From: Verrucomicrobiota bacterium
GTDB taxonomy: Bacteria; Verrucomicrobiota; Verrucomicrobiia; Limisphaerales; UBA9464
Assembly: GCA_026397675.1 (NCBI GenBank)
Contig: JAPLUH010000443.1
Location: 1 to 12,311 of the forward strand
Reading direction: 5' to 3'
DNA: 12,311 bases
In this document: piece after piece, positions 1-6,778 of the stretch
How the letters are laid out: each line of letters starts with the position of its first letter
How positions within the stretch are numbered: the stretch's first letter is position 1
Notes under the pieces: model-generated
Seen by the model: the letters and a program-made list of their open reading frames with translations, nothing else
The model's database searches: none
What the model was told of the DNA's origin: nothing
Translations under genes and position numbers: made by a program

Positions 1-545
1 GTTACCTCCTTGCAGTCACTGAAATAAGCCAGTCGCTGAACTCCTCCTTGTTCAAAAACTAGGCCCGTCGTGGTGATGCGGCCGTGAGGTAGTTGGAACG
101 GGGTCACGCGCAGGTCGCCAATCTCGAAGGGACCGTCGATGACCTTGGGCTGCGGGTGGAAATAACTGAAAGGAATAGGATGGCCGCCAAAGGCGTAGTC
201 ATACACGCGGCGGAGGGATCGGAAGGTTTCTTCCGTGGCATACACCGGCAGCGGGCCGCCACGGAGATCGCAGACGCGGCGGCAGTCATCCATTCCCATG
301 ATGTGGTCGGCATGGGCATGCGTAATGAGGACGGCATCCAGATAGCCAAGTTTTTCACGGAGCATCTGGGTCCGGAAATCCGGAGTGGTGTCGATGACCA
401 ATCGAACCGACGGGGTCTCGATGTAAATCGAGGCACGCAGTCGATGATTCCGAGGGTTGGCTAGAAAGGCCTCCGGATACTCCTTTCCGATGATGGGAAC
501 CCCCTGGGAGGTGCCTGTGCCCAAGAAGCGGAATGCGAACGACAT
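1..545 (-). CDS. MBL-fold metal-dependent hydrolase, PhnP-like (partial, C-terminus outside window)
   Basis: The first 181 codons are visible on the minus strand from ATG at 545; the frame stays open to the window edge, so the C-terminal part is missing. The protein opens with the beta-strand/loop GTGTSQGVP (residues 9-17) typical of PhnP/RNase Z-like metallo-beta-lactamase-fold hydrolases. It carries the metal-binding motif THAHADHIMGMDD (75-87), an Asp in IDTTPD (52-56), His154 in LPHG and the bridging Asp177 in YFSDCKE. This supports a cytoplasmic two-metal phosphodiesterase or related hydrolase, but the substrate cannot be read from sequence. The segment after GVPIIG, where PhnP has a GCxCxxC zinc-binding cluster, reads GKEYPEAF and lacks those cysteines. 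It lies 45 bp downstream of the coiled-coil gene with no visible terminator between them, so it may be read through from the flagellar operon. Family confidence is high; a role in motility is not supported by the sequence. Confidence 0.9.
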   Translation of the reverse strand, partial: MSFAFRFLGTGTSQGVPIIGKEYPEAFLANPRNHRLRASIYIETPSVRLVIDTTPDFRTQMLREKLGYLDAVLITHAHADHIMGMDDCRRVCDLRGGPLPVYATEETFRSLRRVYDYAFGGHPIPFSYFHPQPKVIDGPFEIGDLRVTPFQLPHGRITTTGLVFEQGGVQRLAYFSDCKEV

Positions 546-590
546 TATCAGAGACTGCGAGTGGTCAGCCTCGGATGTCAAAGCCCAGCC

Positions 591-1187
591 TCAGGACTTT
601 GATCGGGACTTGGAATGAGCGGACGTTTTCCCGCGTTTAACTGGTTTTTCGGCGGTCCTGCGGCGGAAGTTCTGCAATTCGATACTCCAAGTCTTGCTGC
701 GGACCGGAACGATCGTGGGTTCTGCTGAGGGAAAGCCTTCCATGGCAGAAAGAACACCCGGTGAGCCCACCATGAGCAAGGCAGAGGCGCGAGGTACAGC
801 GATAGGCGCCTCTGGGGCTACTTCGGGCTGAGGAGAAGCCGGTCGCAGTGTCGCTGGAGCAGGAATAGGCGGAGGGATCGGGACCTGCATGGCTTTGTCC
901 AGATGGACTCGCAGGTCGGAATTCTCCGCTTCGAGCAGTGCCTTTTGAAGATTTAGCTCGGTGTAGTTCGTTTTGACGGATTCGAACTGTACCCGCAACT
1001 GGTCACACTCTTCATGGGCTTTGCCCAGCGCCACCTCCAGGTGCATGCGCATTGCGGTTTCTCGGGCTACTTGCGCGCCTTGTTCGGCCATTTTTCCACG
1101 TAAATCCAACAACTCTTGCTGGAGAACCCAATGGCTGCTTTCCAAGATCTGATTGCGCCCTTCCAGTCGGCTTTGTTCCGGGGCCAA
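591..1187 (-). CDS. coiled-coil protein of unknown function with Pro/Ala linker and basic tail
   Basis: This 198-residue protein is not recognised. Residues about 5-100 show heptad-like Leu/Glu/Gln-rich helix, consistent with a long coiled coil (for example QQELLDLRGKM and LQKALLEAENSDL). Residues about 102-136 are rich in Pro and Ala, and the last 35 residues are strongly basic and end in SKSRSKS. No signal peptide or membrane segment is visible, so it is probably cytoplasmic. The start is uncertain: TTG at 1187 is the earliest in-frame start because a TGA stop lies three codons upstream. The first in-frame ATG is at residue 33, and no clear ribosome binding site is seen. It begins about 47 bp after flgK, in the slot where flgL is usually found, but it has no FlgL features (no flagellin-like N- or C-terminal helices). 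A structural or scaffold role is possible; no function is assigned. Confidence 0.72.
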   Translation of the reverse strand: MAPEQSRLEGRNQILESSHWVLQQELLDLRGKMAEQGAQVARETAMRMHLEVALGKAHEECDQLRVQFESVKTNYTELNLQKALLEAENSDLRVHLDKAMQVPIPPPIPAPATLRPASPQPEVAPEAPIAVPRASALLMVGSPGVLSAMEGFPSAEPTIVPVRSKTWSIELQNFRRRTAEKPVKRGKTSAHSKSRSKS

Positions 1188-1234
1188 GAGAGGTCAGTAA
1201 CCAAAACAGTTGAGGTGTTCCTTCCATACAAAAC

Positions 1235-2644
1235 TTACATCGAGAGGATGGTTTGGAACAGTTCGTTGACCGTTGAGATCAGCTTGGCGGACGACTGATA
1301 AGCCCGTTGGTATTGGATCAACGAAGACATTTCTTCGTCGAGTGACACACCCGAGACTCCGGCCCGCTGCTGCTTCAACGTATGACTAACAACTTCCTGG
1401 TCGGCCAAGCGGTTATTGATGTTGGCCAACTCCTGACCGTAGGTAGCCACCGCTTCGTTGTAATGCTGGGCGACGGTCATTTTCCCCAACGCTTCCTGAG
1501 GAGCCTCGAGCCACTTTAGGAGGTTGGCTGCGATGGTGTTGTCGCCTTCATCGGTGTCGGCACTAAGTTGAATTTTATGGACGTCGTCGATCAGATCCTT
1601 GTTGACGGCGATGTTTGATGCGTCGGTTCCCGTGAAGAAATCCAAACCGGTGGAACCATCCAAACTGACCCCGACCTTGTGCACGGAGTTCATCCCCTCA
1701 ATCAGGTTGGTGGCCATGAGGTTGATGTCTTGACGCAGATCCTGGAGGACCGTGTCCCTGGCCTCAACTAACCCTTGAATGGATCCTTTGCCGGTGAGCT
1801 TGGCTGTGCTGTCCGAATCTGAGTTTCGTACGGAAACTTGTAGACCTCCATCAGCATCCAAGGCTCCTTCAAACTTACCCACGACCGCGTTGTCTTTGAT
1901 GACCTCTAAACCATTGATCGATACCGTAATCCTGTTTTGGTCGTCGAATTTGTTTTGGATGGAGGCGTAGGCGCTCAGCTCCTCCAAACGCATCTGTAAA
2001 CTATCTTTGGCAATGCCTCCTCCTTTGCTGCTCACCAAGGTGTTGTCCATGGCGACATGCGAGGTGAGGTCTATCAGTTGGTTGGCCTGCTTAATTCGAT
2101 TATTCAGGTCCGTGTTCAGGTCCGACCTAAGAGTTGTAAACCGAGTCTCAACCGAATTGAACTTGTCGGTCAACTGACTGGCCTTGAGCAGGAGCACCTG
2201 CCTATCGGGTACCGAAGTGGGTGAGACGGAGACTGCCTGGAGGGCGTTGTAGAATTCAGAGAAACCGCTGGCGAGGGCCATTTGGCCGCCGAGATTTCGG
2301 GCGGCACTGTCCGCCTCGGGTGTAGCACTTTGCCGGTCGATTTGCTGGCCCAACAGCACCTGTCCGATTTGCAGAGTCCGTTGAAAATGCTCGAGGTAGG
2401 CCTCGTTGCTTGTCTCCCGGATGAGCTGCTCGTCCAGAATGGAATCGCGCAGCGATTTAATTCCGACAACCTCGACGCCGGCTCCGGCTCCTGTGGGGTC
2501 ACGCCGCGGTTCGACGATGACCCGTTGGCGTGCATAGCCGGGGTTGTTAACATTCGAAATATTGACGCCCGCCGTCTCGATCCCGGCCCGTGAGGCCAAA
2601 AGCGAGGATGACGCAATTTCGAGAGTGCTGAGGAGTCCGCCCAT
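1235..2644 (-). CDS. flgK: Flagellar hook-associated protein 1 (FlgK)
   Basis: FlgK is the first hook-filament junction protein, exported through the flagellar type III pathway and polymerised at the hook tip before the filament. The N-terminus has the rod/hook/HAP signature NISNVNNPGYARQR (residues 28-41). The C-terminus has the matching D0 helix: DEEMSSLIQYQRAYQSSAKL, then ISTVNELFQTIL. Together these distinguish FlgK from FlgE and FlgL. At 469 residues it is somewhat shorter than enterobacterial FlgK (about 550), which suggests a reduced central domain. The ATG start at 2644 lies 9 bp after the flgN stop; no strong ribosome binding site is visible. It is the last recognisable flagellar gene in the block, and the usual downstream partner flgL is not in this window. 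Confidence 0.96.
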   Translation of the reverse strand: MGGLLSTLEIASSSLLASRAGIETAGVNISNVNNPGYARQRVIVEPRRDPTGAGAGVEVVGIKSLRDSILDEQLIRETSNEAYLEHFQRTLQIGQVLLGQQIDRQSATPEADSAARNLGGQMALASGFSEFYNALQAVSVSPTSVPDRQVLLLKASQLTDKFNSVETRFTTLRSDLNTDLNNRIKQANQLIDLTSHVAMDNTLVSSKGGGIAKDSLQMRLEELSAYASIQNKFDDQNRITVSINGLEVIKDNAVVGKFEGALDADGGLQVSVRNSDSDSTAKLTGKGSIQGLVEARDTVLQDLRQDINLMATNLIEGMNSVHKVGVSLDGSTGLDFFTGTDASNIAVNKDLIDDVHKIQLSADTDEGDNTIAANLLKWLEAPQEALGKMTVAQHYNEAVATYGQELANINNRLADQEVVSHTLKQQRAGVSGVSLDEEMSSLIQYQRAYQSSAKLISTVNELFQTILSM

Positions 2645-2653
2645 GGTTCTGGA

Positions 2654-3154
2654 TCATACGACCGCTTGCCATCGAGAGACCGGGTTTGCACTAGCGAAGG
2701 CTCGCTCTTTGCCCCGGGCTCCGTATGTGCGGCCGGTCGAAACCACACCCGACCGTTGCAGCACCTGCTGGGCCAACTCAATGGATCGACCCAAAAGGAG
2801 TTGGTTTTGGCGGAAGGCCCTCTGACAGGAATCCATCACGGACTGCAAATGTAGGACCATTCGCTCGATTTCTTCGACCTTGTACGACGGTAAATGGGCG
2901 TAGATTTCTAAGCGTCGGCCCGGCGGAGCAATTTGGTATTGCTGCGCGAGTTGCTGTTGGGAATCCGAGCGGCGCCGGGTCAGGACAAACAGTTGCTCAA
3001 CGGCCTGTTGCTGGGCGGCTAAATTGCCGGTGAGTTCTACGAATTTCCTGTGAATCAGGAGTGTCTGCTGCTGATCAGTGATGCTGAACAGTTGCTCCGC
3101 ACACGAAGTTTCCGCTGCGAGTGAATCTTGCCAATCCTGTGGATCAAGGATCAC
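2654..3154 (-). CDS. flgN: FlgN-type flagellar export chaperone
   Basis: FlgN-family proteins are small cytoplasmic helical chaperones that hold FlgK and FlgL before export. This 166-residue protein is almost wholly helical and Gln/Leu-rich, without signal peptide or membrane segment. An early helix spans about residues 18-60. A late one (about 95-135) contains NQLLLGRSIELAQQVLQ, followed by a disordered tail with the YGARG motif seen near the C-terminus of many FlgN proteins. It starts with GTG at 3154, and that codon overlaps the flgJ stop as GTGA, implying translational coupling. Its position between flgJ and flgK is the classic one for flgN. FlgN sequences are poorly conserved, so the call rests on fold pattern, tail motif and context together. 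Confidence 0.8.
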   Translation of the reverse strand: MILDPQDWQDSLAAETSCAEQLFSITDQQQTLLIHRKFVELTGNLAAQQQAVEQLFVLTRRRSDSQQQLAQQYQIAPPGRRLEIYAHLPSYKVEEIERMVLHLQSVMDSCQRAFRQNQLLLGRSIELAQQVLQRSGVVSTGRTYGARGKERAFASANPVSRWQAVV

Positions 3155-3492
3155 GGCTGCGGAGGTTGAAGTGCTTTTTCAGGGTGCGGTTCAGACCCGA
3201 TTTGGAGCGCCAACTGGCGGGAAAGGGCTGCCCTCATTCCCAACTGTCCGGATTGGCTAATCTGGTTGGCCACCATGTCGTGGGCCATGTCGCCATAGAC
3301 TTCGCCGATCAACTTGGCCTCGCCACTCTTGGCTGGCAGAATGCTCGGGGGTTTGGCTGATTTCAGGATTTCTCGGACCAACATGCCCTCAAATTGTCCG
3401 ACGACCTGCTCGGCTCGGTGCTGGGGGGTACCTGTCTTGGCAAGTCGCGACAATGTATTCGGGTCTACATTGCTCAAGAGGGTGGTGGTCAT
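3151..3492 (-). CDS. flgJ: FlgJ-like rod-binding (rod cap) protein, single domain
   Basis: FlgJ caps the growing rod in the periplasm. This 113-residue protein contains the rod-binding domain: QFEGMLVREILKSA (residues 33-46) and YGDMAHDMVANQISQSGQLG (66-85). It lacks the C-terminal glucosaminidase/muramidase domain of the enterobacterial two-domain FlgJ, so peptidoglycan opening must depend on a separate enzyme not found in this window. Single-domain FlgJ is common outside beta/gamma-proteobacteria. It starts with ATG at 3492, 12 bp after the flgI stop, and its stop overlaps the flgN GTG by 4 bp. It has no Sec signal peptide, as expected for a substrate of the flagellar export apparatus. Confidence 0.92.
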   Translation of the reverse strand: MTTTLLSNVDPNTLSRLAKTGTPQHRAEQVVGQFEGMLVREILKSAKPPSILPAKSGEAKLIGEVYGDMAHDMVANQISQSGQLGMRAALSRQLALQIGSEPHPEKALQPPQP

Positions 3493-3504
3493 CGGCTAAA
3501 AATC

Positions 3505-4644
3505 TTATCGGACTTGAAGTTCTGCCTGCAGTGCTCCCGCCTGCTTGAGCGACTGGAAAATGGCAACGATGTCGCGCGGACTGGCACCGATAGAATTAAG
3601 GGCGGCGGCCACCTTTTCTACGGTGGGCATCTCTGCGAAGGGGATGAGTCCTCCTTTAGCCTCGGTCACATTCACGTCGGTGTTTGGAACAACGACCGTT
3701 TGTCCGTTGGGCGCCAGTGGGTTGGGTTGTGAAACTGTGCCGGACTGGGCGATGGAGACGATCAGACTGCCGTGAGCAATGGCGCAACTCGACACGCGTA
3801 CCCGAGAGGTGGCGACAATGGTTCCGGTTCGCTCATTCAGGATGACGCGGGCCGGGACGTCCATCGTGACTTCCAGCGCCTGCACTTGAGCGATGAATTC
3901 GATGGGCAGCGACTGGTACTGGTCGGGCAACTCGATCATGAGAGTGCCGCCATCGACGGCTCGTGATGAGTCTGGGAACTTCCGATTGATGGCCTCAGCC
4001 GTCCGAGCAGCCATGGTGAAATCAGGATCGTTGAGAACCAGTTGCATGGTGTTTTCCTGGAGCAGGGTCACCGGGATCATTTTCTCAACCATGCCGCCTC
4101 CAATAATTTGTCCGCTGGTGGGGTGGTTCTTGGTCACCGAGCTGCCGCCGCCGCTGGCTGAAAATCCGCCAATGCTGATGGCCCCTTGAGCCACGGCATA
4201 GACCTTGCCGTCGGAGCCAATGAGAGGGGTTTGCAACAGCACGCCACCTTGAAGGGTCTTTGCATCACCCATCGCACTGATCAGAACATCGATTTTCGAA
4301 CCCGACTTCGAGAAGGGCGGGATTTCTGCGGTGACAATGACGGCGGCCACATTCTTCGAGGTCACTCGGGGGGGAGGGACCACTAGGCCGAAGCGCTGCA
4401 TCAAGTTGGCGATGGCCTGCTGGGTGTAGTTGGGGTTCTTGTCGCCGTCGCCGTTGATACCGGAAACCAGACCGTAGCCCATGAGTTGGTTGCCTCGGGC
4501 TCCGTGGAGGAATGCGATGTCCCGAATGCGGACACCCCCGTTAGGTTGGGCGGACACTGGAATGATGGCCATCCACAGAGCCACGGCCCAAGGAGTGCCG
4601 AGTCGGATCAAGTTTTTCAAAATGGAGTAATTGGGGTTAGGCAT
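3505..4644 (-). CDS. flgI: Flagellar P-ring protein (FlgI)
   Basis: FlgI forms the P-ring, the bushing around the rod in the peptidoglycan layer. The 379-residue product begins with a Sec signal peptide: basic N-region, hydrophobic core WAVALWMAIIPVSA (about 19-32), likely cleavage after Ala32. The conserved mature N-terminus follows: VRIRDIAFLHGARGNQLMGYG (residues 38-58), then LVSGINGDGDKN. The C-terminus has the family block TEAKGGLIPFAEMPTVEKV followed by a final ALQAEL motif. Length and ends match full FlgI, so the gene is intact. The ATG at 4644 lies 3 bp after the flgH stop, in the same operon. The protein normally needs FlgA for assembly, and flgA is two genes upstream. Confidence 0.97.
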   Translation of the reverse strand: MPNPNYSILKNLIRLGTPWAVALWMAIIPVSAQPNGGVRIRDIAFLHGARGNQLMGYGLVSGINGDGDKNPNYTQQAIANLMQRFGLVVPPPRVTSKNVAAVIVTAEIPPFSKSGSKIDVLISAMGDAKTLQGGVLLQTPLIGSDGKVYAVAQGAISIGGFSASGGGSSVTKNHPTSGQIIGGGMVEKMIPVTLLQENTMQLVLNDPDFTMAARTAEAINRKFPDSSRAVDGGTLMIELPDQYQSLPIEFIAQVQALEVTMDVPARVILNERTGTIVATSRVRVSSCAIAHGSLIVSIAQSGTVSQPNPLAPNGQTVVVPNTDVNVTEAKGGLIPFAEMPTVEKVAAALNSIGASPRDIVAIFQSLKQAGALQAELQVR

Positions 4645-4647
4645 CGA

Positions 4648-5256
4648 TCACATCGGGTTGACCTTGTCCCACACCTTGCCGAACCAACCGCGCTTTTGGC
4701 TGTCGTTGACCGAACCAGATCCGTCGAAGCGCAGGGTGAGATCGGCCAATTGGTAGCTCAGGACGGTGTTGTCATGGGTGACATCCACCCGGCGGACTGT
4801 TCCGCGCAGTACGATGGTCTGGCTTTCCCCTGAGAAGGAGGTGGATCTACGTCCCTCGATCAGTAGGTTGCCATTGGGCAGAGCGTCCACCACGCGGACG
4901 GTGAACCGCGAATTGATGGAATCAGAATTTTGGACCTGCCCACCGCCGTTGAAGTCCGTTTTGGACGAGGCGTTCATCCCAGGAAACATTCCGCCCTTGG
5001 TCATGAACTTCATGTTCTCGGGCTTGAAGAGAAATTGGTTGATGCTCGCATCAATGCTCGATTCCTTCTGGGTCTTCTTGGTCTGGTTCTTGGTGGCTGA
5101 GTTGTTTTCCTGAACGATGACCGAAAGCAAGTCACCCACAGCCAACGCCCTCCGATCGGCCAAGGGCGAGATCGAGGTTTCCGTCCACAGAGAATCAGCC
5201 GGCAGCCCACCGGTGCAGCACAGAAGACTAACGAACAACAACAACAACCGTTTCAT
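4648..5256 (-). CDS. flgH: Flagellar L-ring protein (FlgH)
   Basis: FlgH forms the L-ring in the outer membrane. The 202-residue protein shows the family core: GDLLSVIVQENNSATKN (about 42-58) and the C-terminal block ending DNTVLSYQLADLTLRFDGSG, SVNDSQKRGWFGKVWDK. The N-terminus is a short signal peptide, MKRLLLLFVSLLCC, then TGGLPADSLW. Enterobacterial FlgH is a lipoprotein, but here the residues before Cys13/Cys14 (SLLCC) do not make a good lipobox, so signal peptidase I cleavage near PA|DS (after Ala20) is the alternative. The ATG at 5256 overlaps the end of flgA by 29 bp and is preceded by a good ribosome binding site at 5263-5269. The Leu4-Leu7 run of the signal peptide is coded by a GTT/TTG triplet repeat shared with flgA. 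Confidence 0.96.
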   Translation of the reverse strand: MKRLLLLFVSLLCCTGGLPADSLWTETSISPLADRRALAVGDLLSVIVQENNSATKNQTKKTQKESSIDASINQFLFKPENMKFMTKGGMFPGMNASSKTDFNGGGQVQNSDSINSRFTVRVVDALPNGNLLIEGRRSTSFSGESQTIVLRGTVRRVDVTHDNTVLSYQLADLTLRFDGSGSVNDSQKRGWFGKVWDKVNPM

Positions 5257-5962
5257 TGATGACCTTTCCTTTGAGTTCCACCGGTTTCAGGGCGCTTCGA
5301 AACTTCAGAGTTCCGCCTTTGAAGCCATCCTCGAGGGCAATGGCCTGAAATTCGACCGAAAGAGCCCCATCCTCGAGGCGAGCCGAGATGGTGTCGCCTC
5401 GACGAATCGAGGGGCGGCGGCGCAAGGATCGCTCCATAAGAACCCCTCCGGCCGGAATCGGGGAGGACGTCATCCAATCATCGGCGATCGGATCACCGGA
5501 CCATGCCGATCCGGGGAGGCTCAAAACATCGAGAGACTGCTTTTGGAGAGAGTCGGCCGAAAGAACAGCCTGGCTGGGTAGGGCACTGTCGGTCACCCAA
5601 ACTTCTCGGATCCATTTGACCCGAATGGGAATTGCCAAGGAGGCGGCCACCTGACCCTCGACACGGATTTCAAATTGGGGGTAAAGGCGACGATTCGGCT
5701 GCTGGATTTGTGTCGTCCACCGCAAGGAGGGTTCTCCGGGAGGTAGGGAAATTGGGGGAAGGTTCCGATCAAATTCGACAGTCAGCGTGCCGTCTTGAAT
5801 CTTCCAAAGGTTCCGCAAGGAGTTCTCCAGCAATCCTGCCAGTTCCTCCCCACTCATCGGATGCTGAGTACTGATAGAGGCGTTATCGGCCGCCAGGACC
5901 AATGAGACAGCACTCAGCAGACAGGAGATTAGGAGGAGAGTTCGTTGCATGGGGATGGGCAT
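5228..5962 (-). CDS. flgA: Flagellar P-ring assembly chaperone (FlgA)
   Basis: FlgA is a periplasmic chaperone for FlgI polymerisation. The product (244 residues from ATG 5962) has a Sec signal peptide with core LLLISCLLSAVSLVLA and likely cleavage near residue 24. A variable middle region follows, then a C-terminal SAF/FlgA domain (about 120-240). This domain includes AGGVLMERSLRRRP (171-184), the IRRGDTISARLEDGAL block, a GFKGG turn (213-217) and LKGKVI (230-235), which are typical FlgA landmarks. A TTG three bases upstream (5965) could also start translation, but ATG 5962 overlaps the flgG stop in a TGATG junction, which favours it; ATG 5950 is a third option. An LISC match inside the signal peptide is too close to the start and followed by more hydrophobic residues to be a convincing lipobox. 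The C-terminus ends in five valines coded by the GTT repeat. Confidence 0.9.
   Translation of the reverse strand: MPIPMQRTLLLISCLLSAVSLVLAADNASISTQHPMSGEELAGLLENSLRNLWKIQDGTLTVEFDRNLPPISLPPGEPSLRWTTQIQQPNRRLYPQFEIRVEGQVAASLAIPIRVKWIREVWVTDSALPSQAVLSADSLQKQSLDVLSLPGSAWSGDPIADDWMTSSPIPAGGVLMERSLRRRPSIRRGDTISARLEDGALSVEFQAIALEDGFKGGTLKFRSALKPVELKGKVINETVVVVVR
5234..5248. repeat. Triplet microsatellite (AAC)5 / (GTT)5 in the flgA-flgH overlap
   Basis: Five perfect AAC units on the plus strand read as GTT on the coding strand. In flgA frame they encode the C-terminal Val5 run; in flgH frame the same bases encode Leu4-Leu7 of the signal peptide. Gain or loss of a unit would keep both frames. Confidence 0.9.
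5263..5269 (-). promoter_or_regulatory. Ribosome binding site for flgH inside flgA
   Basis: On the minus strand GGAAAGG lies 6 bases before flgH ATG 5256, within the flgA coding sequence. It supports the flgH start despite its 29-bp overlap with flgA. Most other starts in this operon show no such motif. Confidence 0.65.
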
Positions 5963-6741
5963 CAACGCTTGAGGTTGTTGCTTTGCTGCATCATCTCGTC
6001 CGCGGCGGAGATGGCCTTGGTGTTCACCTCGTAGGCCCGCTGGGCGATGATCATGTTCACCATTTCCTCGACGACTTTGACGTTCGAAAGCTCGAGGCTC
6101 CCTTGGTTCACTTCGCCAAATCCGTTTTCGCCCGGTTGCCCAGTCTCGGGAGCGCCGGAGGCAACGCTTTCGCGGTAGACGTTCCGGCCGATGGCAGTCA
6201 GGCCCGAGGGGTTAGGAAAGCGGGTGAGCTGCAGTCGGCTGGTCTGTGTTCCACCGGCCGTTGCGATGGTTACCTGACCATTATTAGCGATAGTCACTCC
6301 AGTCGTTCCAGACGGGACGGCTGGAAAACCGGTCACGTTGTAACCGTCACTGGTGACGACGGTGCCCGCTGAGGAGGTCTTGAAACCACCATCGCGAGTG
6401 TAGCCGCGGGTTCCGTCGGGCAATGAGACCTCGAAGAAACCATCACCCATGATGGCCAAATCTAATTTTTCACCGGTCTGGCTCATTTCGCCGTTGGTAA
6501 AGACCCGGGCCGTGGCGACCGTTCGTGTTCCGTGTCCGACTTCGACACCGGCAGGCAGAGCGTTGCCCGCACCTTGTTCTGAGCCAGCCATACGGGTGGC
6601 CTGATAGAGAAGATCTTGGAACTCGATCTTGCTCTTCTTGAAACCGGTGGTGTTCACGTTCGCCAAGTTGTTGGCGATGACATCCAGGTTGTTCTGCTGC
6701 GCTTGCAGGCCGGATGCGGAACTATAGAGGGCTCGGATCAT
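5962..6741 (-). CDS. flgG: Flagellar distal rod protein (FlgG)
   Basis: FlgG forms the distal rod. The 259-residue protein is full length and strongly conserved. The N-terminus reads MIRALYSSASGLQAQQNNLD and continues into VIANNLANVNTTGFKK, the flagellar basal-body rod signature. The middle has GDGFFEVSLPDGTRGYTRDG (about 99-118). The C-terminus has GSLELSNVKVVEEMVNMIIA followed by QRAYEVNTKAI, the paired D0 helix. Loop motif QGAGNALPAGVEVGHG fits FlgG rather than FlgF or FlgE. The gene starts 37 bp after flgF and its stop is fused with the flgA start as TGATG. It is exported by the flagellar apparatus, so the lack of a Sec signal is expected. Confidence 0.97.
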   Translation of the reverse strand: MIRALYSSASGLQAQQNNLDVIANNLANVNTTGFKKSKIEFQDLLYQATRMAGSEQGAGNALPAGVEVGHGTRTVATARVFTNGEMSQTGEKLDLAIMGDGFFEVSLPDGTRGYTRDGGFKTSSAGTVVTSDGYNVTGFPAVPSGTTGVTIANNGQVTIATAGGTQTSRLQLTRFPNPSGLTAIGRNVYRESVASGAPETGQPGENGFGEVNQGSLELSNVKVVEEMVNMIIAQRAYEVNTKAISAADEMMQQSNNLKR

Positions 6742-6778
6742 GGGAGTTTCAGAAAGTCAGTTGCGGTGAGATCAGTGG

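Noticed and set aside
93..464. Open frame on the plus strand of 123 codons
   Set aside because: It is the opposite-strand shadow of the MBL-fold hydrolase, whose catalytic motifs are plain on the minus strand.
546..590. Terminator between the coiled-coil and hydrolase genes
   Set aside because: No stable GC-rich hairpin followed by a T-run is visible on the minus strand.
1012..1227. ATG-started open frame of 71 codons just after flgK
   Set aside because: It overlaps the coiled-coil gene in another frame. It offers an ATG, but the heptad pattern is in the TTG-started frame; a frameshift joining the two was considered but is not supported.
2170..2781. 203-codon minus-strand open frame across flgK and flgN
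   Set aside because: It is an alternative frame of the well-supported flgK and flgN genes, with Ser/Arg/Pro-rich composition typical of an out-of-frame shadow.
5234..5248. GTT repeat as an on/off phase-variation switch
   Set aside because: The unit is three bases, so slippage cannot shift the frame; only length changes are possible.
5215..5256. Lipoprotein signal in FlgH (Cys13/Cys14)
   Set aside because: The residues before the cysteines are Ser-Leu-Leu, which do not fit a standard lipobox; signal peptidase I cleavage is more plausible, although a degenerate lipobox cannot be excluded.
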